Shown one piece after another: positions 56,101 through 64,000 of a stretch of DNA of 64,000 nt (position 1 is its first letter; the number at the start of each line of letters is the position of its first letter). Made by a program: the position numbers and the translations under genes. The DNA is taken from positions 7,380,501 to 7,444,500 of the forward strand of contig NC_135241.1 of assembly GCF_947623445.1 (NCBI RefSeq), read 5' to 3'. The notes below the pieces were generated by a model, which was not told where the DNA came from, did not search any database, and worked only from the letters and a program-made list of their open reading frames with translations. The stretch comes from Clavelina lepadiformis. Its lineage: Eukaryota > Chordata > Ascidiacea > Aplousobranchia > Clavelinidae.

Positions 56101-58399
56101 ACTAACCCAGGGGTTCCCAACTGGTGGTACGCGTACCACTAGTGGTACGCGGGAGCTTTTCAGGTGGTACGCGAGCAGCTCTCCGTTTCATGCGATATAC
56201 AGTATAGTAGTATAACAATTTAATTTTGAGTTGCTAAAATATGCGAACAACACTTTTTATTTCTTTCCGTACTAAATTCTCTGCACTCAGTAAGCTACTT
56301 TTGTCGATCTTGCTCCCTGCTGTCATTGTTATTAATACAATGCTGCTGTGCGAATATTGGATCAAATTAGTTGTTTTGAAAATAGTGGTACGTGTTGACA
56401 ATCCGTGGTGGCTTAGTGGTACGAGAACATAAAAAGGTTGGGAACCCCTGCACTAACCAAATCCTTGAGATATATGCTGCATTTTAAACTTTATAATCTT
56501 TATGAAGGAATATTTGGCTTACCAAAGGCAAGTTGCTTTGCAACGTATGCAAGAGCAAGAAGCAGCGAGACAGGCAAGACTTGAGCAGCAAAAGCAGTTC
56601 ATCCAGCAAAGGGCAATGCAGCCATCAATGATTGTTGCTGGTTACAACACCCAGGTGAAAGAAGACAAAACACTATTACATGCTATAGTTATTTGCAGCA
56701 ATTTGGTATAACTAAATCACAAATATCACCACAAGATGATATTGTTTTAATAAAAAATATTTAACTTTAGTATCTTCCTCCTCAAACTACTGCCGGGGAT
56801 ATCGGACAGGAGCAAGTACCGCAACAACAAAGTAGGTTTTTCTGTTAATTTTTTTTTCATCATTAAACACTGTCAGCTTTTTCAAACTAACCAATAATCA
56901 TGTTCGGTAATCCAGGCCCGTATATGCCGTATAGTGGTTATGTTCCGCAACAACGTGGTCAATCGTCTCAGCCCTATCAACCTCAAACAATGGTATGTGC
57001 TTTTTGTTATATTGCACACATGATATACCATGTTTGTTCATGTAGAACAGGGGCGGGCAACTTTTTCGGTCGGCGGGCCTGATATGAGAAAATAAAGTAC
57101 TTGGCGGGCCGGATTCCTGAATCGATACATTAATCGTGTATTTATCCACCTATGCAACGAATAAATCGTATTTAATGTAAACTTTAAGTTTTAAGCATAG
57201 AGACCAAAAACAGTATTTAATGAAGTTATTAATGAATAATGTACTTCAATAGCTGCTGAAATCGAAACTGAACTGCTAAACTGAACTGTCTGCGGGCCGC
57301 TCAAAATCCCGTCGCGGGCCGGGTCCGGCCCGCAGGCCGTATGTTGCCCACCCCTGATATAGAAGTAGAATTTTAGTCGAAAATATTTACGAAAAAGTAT
57401 GGGGTGTGTGAAGAATTTGAGATCGGTGGCAATGAAGAAGAGAACGAATTTAAAGCTCACTAGATATTGAATGTGGTGCTTCTATAAATGAGAAACGCGC
57501 TATCGCGAGTAATGCCCGAATAAATACGGTACCCATGATGCATTTAATTACCCTCATGATGTTTATTATAGTATACACCAGTGCAACAAGGCAACGCAGG
57601 ATATGCTCCTGCCAATTTTAACAATACCGGTGCTTACGACACAAGCGCTTACCAGCAACCAGTAAGTTTCTGTGTTGTTTAATGTGTAATACAAAACGAT
57701 GCTGTAGTTAGAAAGTTTATACAAAGTCTTATTTGTAGGGAGTGACTACTACACCTAATATGCAAAGTGTACAACCAAACATGGGTAAGTTGTCGCAATA
57801 CGATACATGATTTAGTGGGAACTTATTTTGCTAAGTGCTTTATGAGTTCCAGGAAGTTTAGAGCAAATTTATCTTTCATTTCACTGTTTTATATGTCGTG
57901 AAATGCTCATTTGTTATTGCAACAGATGCATACAACATGTCTGACATGAACACAGCTTTACCGACCCAAACTGTGTCCGCTACAGGTGCCCCTACCCTAC
58001 AGCAGCAGGTATGTTTTACACCAATAGAAGAGTTTACTACGTGCCCTAGCGGCTGCTGTTGAAGCACATTTTGTGAGGAAAGTACGTGGCGTAATACAGA
58101 TCTATTAATTCTCCAGGTTGTAGCTACTGCCCCACCAGCGACTCCACAACCTGGTCAGAACCCACAGCAGATGATGACGGCGCAGGCCGATCCCATGTCT
58201 GGTTACCAGATGCAACAACAGCACATGTACCAGCAACAGCCCATTTCACAGGTTTGTGTTTTGCTATAGCACAGTATGGTATGACGTATGTTATTTTTAA
58301 CATGACTTCTTTTTGTAGCAGGACATGCAAGGAGTTCCAACCAATCAGCCTACAGCCCAACAGCCTTATGTTCAAGAACCCCTGATATCATTTGACTAG
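50176..58399 (+). CDS. HGS: Hrs, hepatocyte growth factor-regulated tyrosine kinase substrate (ESCRT-0)
   Basis: Endosomal ESCRT-0 subunit that, with STAM, binds ubiquitinated cargo on PI3P membranes and recruits clathrin and ESCRT-I. 21 exons, all GT-AG and in phase: 50176-50212, 51692-51855, 52121-52213, 53254-53377, 53450-53502, 54186-54254, 54335-54456, 54578-54656, 54743-54934, 55047-55139, 55232-55360, 55481-55697, 55804-55976, 56508-56654, 56771-56831, 56916-56992, 57572-57661, 57739-57784, 57926-58008, 58117-58251, 58319-58399. Product 754 aa (human 777). VHS domain residues 4-140; FYVE ~158-220 with RKHHCRACG and RVC; UIM ~259-275 ([12 protein letters not shown]); conserved helical core ~390-560 ([27 protein letters not shown]); Gln/Pro-rich tail; C-terminal clathrin box LISFD, exactly as in human. 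The exon 13 acceptor at 55803 gives [11 protein letters not shown], matching human RLYYEGLQDKL. Confidence 0.96.
50755..50960 (-). other. Cys-rich open frame antisense in Hrs intron 1
   Basis: The minus-strand frame contains six Cys in ~60 residues ([19 protein letters not shown]...GVRC...FQCRTCN) and resembles a secreted-domain exon, but no family is recognised. It could be a fragment of another gene or chance. Confidence 0.2.
53095..53122. repeat. (TA)n microsatellite
   Basis: Near-perfect TA run broken by one TG, in Hrs intron 3. Confidence 0.9.
56108..56450. mobile_element. hAT-type MITE, 343 bp, in Hrs intron 13
   Basis: Ends CAGGGGTTCCCAAC and GTTGGGAACCCCTG are perfect inverted repeats. 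Flanked by the perfect 8-bp duplication CACTAACC (56100-56107 and 56451-56458). Interior rich in GTGGTACGC. Confidence 0.93.
57048..57356. mobile_element. hAT-type MITE, 309 bp, in Hrs intron 16
   Basis: Ends CAGGGGCGGGCAAC and GTTGCCCACCCCTG are inverted (one mismatch). Target duplication ATGTAGAA / ATATAGAA (7 of 8). Interior has GGCGGGCC blocks. Confidence 0.9.
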
Positions 58400-58770
58400 C
58401 CATTATAACCACGTTGGGTTTTTCCAACTGACGATGCTTGGTGACTTTTGCAACAGAATTTGATAACTCTTTGGGCTGTGTAGGGCTGGGCAGTCCACAA
58501 AAATAAGTTGATTTTTTTGTGTGTTTAACATTGGATTAAGTGTGTTTATTGTTAAGATTCGATTTTGTCTGGCATAAGACTGCAGTATTCATGGTCGGTG
58601 TTCATAATTATGTCATATGTGGAATTCATGTGATTATCTGAAACGTATGTTTTTTTCTGTTTATATTAATCATTATTTCGATCAACTACGAGGTATCGTT
58701 TTCATACCATTTCGCGAAAAAGGAGGTGACTATAGTAACCGGCAAATTTATAAATGCCGATCACCTAAGG
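58400..58770 (+). other. 3' UTR / downstream flank of Hrs
   Basis: T-rich; no canonical AATAAA before the MITE. The transcript end is not determined. Confidence 0.4.
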
Positions 58771-59155
58771 CAGGGGTGTCAAACTCAATCGCACCAGGGG
58801 CCAAAACTCAAAACTTATTTAACGCCGCGGGCCGTAAGGATAAAACTTGATTGAACGTTTCGTGACACGAGTATATGAATTGGAACAGTCAGCGAAACAG
58901 CACCAAATTTTTGTTTTTTTTTGACGGTTTTGGCTGGGAATAAATCGATTTATTCTATCGTATGATGAGGCAACTGTTGTGCTGCTGTATTGTGCGATTT
59001 GTTATAATCTTGTTTCTTGCTTGAAAAAAGTAAGTTATACTGCACAATGATCTCGCGGGCCGGAAATAGTTCAATGTATAAAATAGCATTGCGGGCCAAG
59101 TTTTATTGTAAAGCGGGCCGGATGTGGCCGGCGGGCCGGGAGTTTGACACCTATG
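58771..59155. mobile_element. hAT-type MITE, 385 bp
   Basis: Ends CAGGGGTGTCAAACTC and GAGTTTGACACCTATG (two mismatches). Perfect 8-bp duplication ACCTAAGG at 58763-58770 and 59156-59163. Interior GCGGGCCG motifs as in the element at 57048. Confidence 0.92.
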
Positions 59156-59163
59156 ACCTAAGG

Positions 59164-59823
59164 GGTGTCCTTCAGGCCAGAATTCAACCCTACCCTGGAT
59201 AAAGTGGATATTGAAAGTCTTATATTGAACGGGTAGAAAGATATGATCACTCGAACAGAACCCAGGGTAATATTACTTATTATCTGAAAGTACAAACAAG
59301 GAAATGAACACTACCCTGTGAGTCTAAAATTTGGTCTCAATCACATGGCTAACAAATATAGGCATTACCACAGGTTGAATGGCAACTAACTCATCATACT
59401 GCATGCAACATTCACTCAAACAAGTCAGGCTAACAACTGCAATACATACTAAATTGGCTGGGATTAAACTGATGCGCTAAACAGAGAAACTGGGCATTAC
59501 AGCACATGGTAGCAAGCAGGTCACGGCTCATCAGCTCTAATGAAAGGAATTCAAGACAAAGAAAACACGAGGCTAAAGATCAGAACACGATCACACTACA
59601 ATGGTTAATAAGCTACATATGATGGCAAATGAAGAAAGAACATCTTACAAATGATCACAGGCGATGATGGATTCGGGTACATTCAACATCAACAAATCTA
59701 AGAGGTAGTTAAGTGTGTACAGCGTAAATGCTGAAGAACCTGGCAATGAGGCACAGTATTAACATTGGCAGTCAGTCAGTAAATCTATGGCAAGCAATAT
59801 AAATCAATAGTACCAAACTGAAA
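59164..59823. other. No recognisable gene
   Basis: Between the MITE and the BEL/Pao integrase. May include the 3' end of that element, but no LTR could be recognised without its partner. Confidence 0.4.
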
Positions 59824-62800
59824 CTATCTCTGGATACCCTGATGTAGCTCACGTTCAGCTCCAACAAAATTGGATCCATTGTCGCTAAAAATCTTCTTTG
59901 TGGAAGAACCCCATCGATTAATGAATCTTCGATATGCACTAATGAATGAACTAGTTTCCAACGAAAATGCGATCTCTATATGAATGGCACGTGTAGCCAA
60001 GCAAGTAAAGATGCATCCATAACGTTTCACCTGGCTACGCCCTTGTTTCACCATTAAAGGTCCCATGCAGTCGACTTCAGTGTTAGTATATGGTCGATTT
60101 CCTGGTGTAACTCTCGCTCCCGGCAGTGGTGCCATAAGTTGTTCTCCTGTTTTCGCCTTCCAGACCCTGCATGGAAGACAGCGCTTCAGATAATACTGGA
60201 CTGCTGAATGGCCTCTTACAATCCAAAACTGCTCTCTGATGGATGCCAATACATGTAATGTTCCACAATGCCCCTGCATGGCATGATAATGGTTCATGAC
60301 AAGGCCAGTCACCTCGTGTCGACTGGGAAGTATCATGGGATGTTTTATGTCATCTGGAACTTGAGATCTTTGAAGACGACCCCGCTGGACAAGTAAGGGT
60401 TAAGCTTTCCCAATAATTTTAACTTGACGACCTTACGGCTCTCTCCCATTGCCCCCTGGATTGGTTGGGTGAGTTCTCTTCTTGACACTTCCCCAGTGTC
60501 CTGATTACGGCTGGAAATGACTCCATTTGAACGAGTCTGACAATTTCCTTTGTGGCCTCTTCCATTTCCATTGTCGATATCAAACCTCGCTTTGGTTCAA
60601 CAATGTTCTTCTTTCGAAAGTGCTTCCACATGACATACGTTTGTAACGCAGTAGCCAGGCTACTGCTTTCACCAGTTTGTGGAACAGTGAGTAACGTCTT
60701 AGGAGCTTGCTGAAACTGTTGTCTCCGATTATGGCTGTAAATGAGTTGACCTCTTTCACTTCCTTCAACTCTGGATTATCATCTGGCAGAGGTGGCAGGC
60801 TGCTTGGTCTGGCAGGCCACTGACCATCGGTATTCCACAGAAACTCAGATCCATGAAACCACAGCTTGGCTTTTTTGATTTCATTTGGCATCAATCCCCT
60901 TGAAGCAATGTCAGCAGGATTCCTCTTTGTGTCGACATGTCGCCACTGTGACGGAATGGACAGCTTGGGAATCAGACTGAGTCGGTTAGCAACAAAGGTC
61001 TGAAAACGCTTCAAAGTGTTTGAAATGTACTGCAACACGGAGGTAGAGTCAGTCCAGTAAACTGTTCTTTTTATCTTCAACTGCAGCTCCTTGACAACCA
61101 GACGTGACAACTTTGCGCCGACTACTGCAGCTGACAACTCCAACCTTGGTATCGTGACAGATTTCAAGGTGAGACACGAGATTTTCCAATAACGAAAGAA
61201 CAATGGTATGTGGCACAATCGACAAACCGTAAATAGCAAACTGCACCATATCCAGCCTCACTTGCATCACAGAAACAGTGCAGTTCCACTACAGGATTCT
61301 GGAGAGCTCCATTAAAGAATCTCGGTATTGTAATGGCTTCTAAATCAGGTAAACTGTGCAGCCATTTCAACCAGGCCTACTCCATCTCTTCGGGAACAGG
61401 ATCATATGTTTATCTGACATAGTCGTTGCATCAACTTCTTGATTGGCAGGAAAAAGGGCTGAACATAACCCATAGGGTCAAAAACTTGACTCATCATCGA
61501 CAGAATTCCTCGACGTGTTGAAGGCTTAGGCTTAACATCTACTTTGATCTCGAAAACATGAGAAGCAGTATTCCAATAGACTCCAAGGGCTCGTTCCACT
61601 GGTATCTCATCTAAATCCAGGTTCACAAGCGATGGCATCAGGTCATCTTGATCAACCGCCGAAAGTAATTCCTTGCAGTTGCTCAGGTATTTCGTCAAAT
61701 GAAATCCTCCACTGGCAGGCAATGGACCAATTTCCTGTGCAAGTTGACTGGCTTCTTCCACTGAATCGACTGACTTGAGACAGTCATCCACATAAAAGTT
61801 TTGTTTGACAGTCGACAGTGTTTCCAAACTGGCACTAGTCTCATTATCCTCAGCTACCTTCTTCAATGCGTAGCTAGCACAACACGGTGAAGATGTTGCT
61901 CCAAATGGGTGAACAAGCATCTGATAGTCAGCGGGTGGCTTCGTCATGTCATCATCTGGCCACCACAGGAACCTCAGGGCATCACAGTCTTCAGGATCCA
62001 TCAACACCTGATGGAACATGCCCTTGATGTCCGCAGTGAATGCAATTTTTCCTTGGCGGAATCGTAACAATACTCCTACTAGGCTGTTGGTTTGATCTGG
62101 ACCTTGCAGCAGGTTCTCGTTGAGTGATGTGCCCTTGTACTTTGCAGCACAATCGTAAACAACTCTGAATTTCCCTCCAGTGCAACAGTGATGAGGTATG
62201 TACCATGTTCTCTTTGCATTGCAAGACTGACCTACCTTCTGGAACTTTCTTGGCATAGCCAGATTGCAGAAGTTCATTGATCTTCTTTTTGTACTGATCA
62301 AACAAGCTCGTGTCCTTCTCAAGCTTGCGTTTCAAATATGAAAATCGCTTCACAGCCAGAAAACGATTGTATGGTAGAGTGACATTGTCGGTTTTCCATA
62401 GAAGTCCCAACTGGTATCGTCCATCTTTCTTCTGAACTGATGACTTCAGTTTATGCATGACGCGAATATCGTCGACGGAGTAAGCAAGATCTTCTGGGTC
62501 TTCATCCTCCACAAAGTCATGATCAAACATCCTTTCGTGCAAGATGCGGTTGTCGCAACGAGCGTAGTTGACCTGGCAAACGGCTCTGTTTCTGGTTGCA
62601 GGTTCTGGTCCAACCATTGTCCATCCCAACCCAGTTCTGATTGCTGTTGGCTGATTGGCACCTCCTTACCTGACCGCATGAATGACATGTGCTTTCCTTG
62701 CACCGGCCCCAATGAGCAACTCCACTCCACCAGCAGGTATGGCAGGAAATTGCAGGCCTTCAAGACAAGGATATCGTGTCACGTCCTTGTTGGTAGGTAT

Positions 62801-64000
62801 GCTTCCCTTTAGTTTGGGCAAGCATGAAAGTGTCATGACTTCTACTAAATCAATGACAGCCGTTTCACTCAGACCCTGAATGCTAAGTGAAAACATCTTA
62901 CTTTGTTGTGACTCCTCACCGTTTATGCATGACATATGCAACTGAACCTTGGGTCCTTGTAACCCAAGTTGCTTGGAAAGACGATCGCTGCAGAATGAAG
63001 TGTCTGATCCTTCATCCAGGAATGCATAGCACTCCACAGGCTTACGCATGTTGTGACCCCATGCTCTGACAGGGACCACTTTCAGCCTCACGTTGTTTGC
63101 ACCATGATGGTTGGTGTCGATTCCAAAGGATTCCGCTGACTAAACGGGATCAGTTGAATCCTTTTCTTCTTTAGGCTTCTCCTCTTCAGATGTTGACTGC
63201 ATATCCACATGCAGTAATGACTGATGCAACTTATTGCATGTCTTGCACTTCTTCGTCATTTTACTATCAGTGCTACGATGCCCTGGTCCAAGACAGTTGA
63301 AGCAGAGTCCACTATTTCTAACAAGGCAACGTCTGTCTTGAACAGATTTCTTCTGGAACTGGTCACACCTCCAAATGGAATGTCCTCCCTGACAAACAAT
63401 GCAAGCCTTGTTTGACCTTCTGGTAGAGATTTCTAGGTTCTCCATCCTCTTCTCACTTCTCTCAACAGTTGCTTGAGAGGTATAAGACCTAGATGTCTTC
63501 AGATTCCGTGTCTTGGGCACACGGTTGGTTTTTTCCTCCTCTTTGGCTCTGGACATGGTTTGTCCATATATGTTGTTATAAGAGAGCATTTTCTGTTCAA
63601 TGAGTCAATGAGCAGATGATCAAAGGTTGGTCTTTTACCCATCTTTATTTGCCTGTTTGTATCATGGGTGATGCTTTCCTGCATTCTATATGGTAGCCGC
63701 TTGAAGATCTGCTTCAATGTGGAGTGGCTATCAAGTTCAGCAGCATGATCCCATGCCTCAAGCACTCAAGATTCTGCAATTGGACATATCATTATACAGT
63801 TTGCGAAGATCTTTCTCATTTCCCTTCAGCGGAGGTCCTTGAAACAATGACTGGAGATGCGCCGCAACAACATCTTCAGGCCTACCAAACTGGTTTCCTA
63901 ATACTGTAAAGGCCTGACGCAGACCTTCTTCAGGCGGGTCAACCCAAATGCAACCCTTAATGGTTTAATGTGCCTCTCCGACGCACATGTCAATAAGATA
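59824..64000 (-). mobile_element. BEL/Pao LTR retrotransposon, broken, runs off the right edge
   Basis: Fossil element on the minus strand. Parts in order from right to left: gag with a Cys/His knuckle (about 63150-63910), an aspartic protease region with a DEGSDTSF-type motif (about 62670-63090), reverse transcriptase (about 61400-62630) with the YVDD box that marks BEL/Pao, RNase H (about 60580-61370), and integrase (about 59820-60340) with a zinc region and the TEVDCMGP and SDNGSNF core blocks. The order PR-RT-RH-IN and the RT motifs fix the family. It is broken, with roughly seven interruptions. No LTR is visible: the 5' one lies beyond the window and the 3' one is missing or unrecognisable. 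Protein similarity is still easy to read, so the age is moderate rather than ancient. Confidence 0.9.

Overview
The window is nuclear DNA of an animal: intron-bearing host genes with GT-AG splice sites, spliceosomal snRNA genes, APE-type LINEs, hAT-type MITEs and a BEL/Pao element. The base composition is AT-rich. A marine invertebrate, possibly a tunicate, would fit, but the sequence does not settle the species.

Left part (1-27.5 kb). The main feature is a tandem array of a 642-bp unit. Each unit carries one U5 snRNA gene (~118 nt) and one U4 snRNA gene (~143 nt), both on the + strand. I count 33 complete U5 genes and 33 U4 genes. Both genes share a 13-bp motif at -57/-55, where a proximal sequence element (PSE) would lie. 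Near-identical copies of an L1/Tx1-group LINE sit at both edges of the array (1-2757 and 23473-26781). Both end at exactly the same base, between U5 nt 35 and 36, at the first base of the invariant loop I. Two decayed copies outside the array (28475-31973 and 33231-33525, minus strand) carry the same LINE/U5 junction. This looks like a non-LTR retrotransposon specific for the U5 snRNA gene. At the fully contained array insertion, a 148-bp duplication rebuilds a whole U5 upstream of the element.

Middle (27.5-40 kb). This is a transposon graveyard: the third, fourth and fifth LINE copies, two copies of an unclassified transposon-like gene, a mariner relic, and long stretches with nothing recognisable.

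Right part (40-64 kb). Three host genes are clear: a mitochondrial ribosomal protein bS18m (MRPS18C type, 142 aa, two exons, +); a four-finger C2H2 zinc-finger protein (394 aa, two coding exons, -); and HGS/Hrs, the ESCRT-0 subunit (754 aa over 21 exons, +). Short hAT-type MITEs with 8-bp target duplications lie in Hrs introns and next to the genes. A broken BEL/Pao element runs off the right edge on the minus strand.

U4 and U5 act together in the U4/U6.U5 tri-snRNP, so the array supplies two partners of one machine. No U1, U2 or U6 gene was seen.
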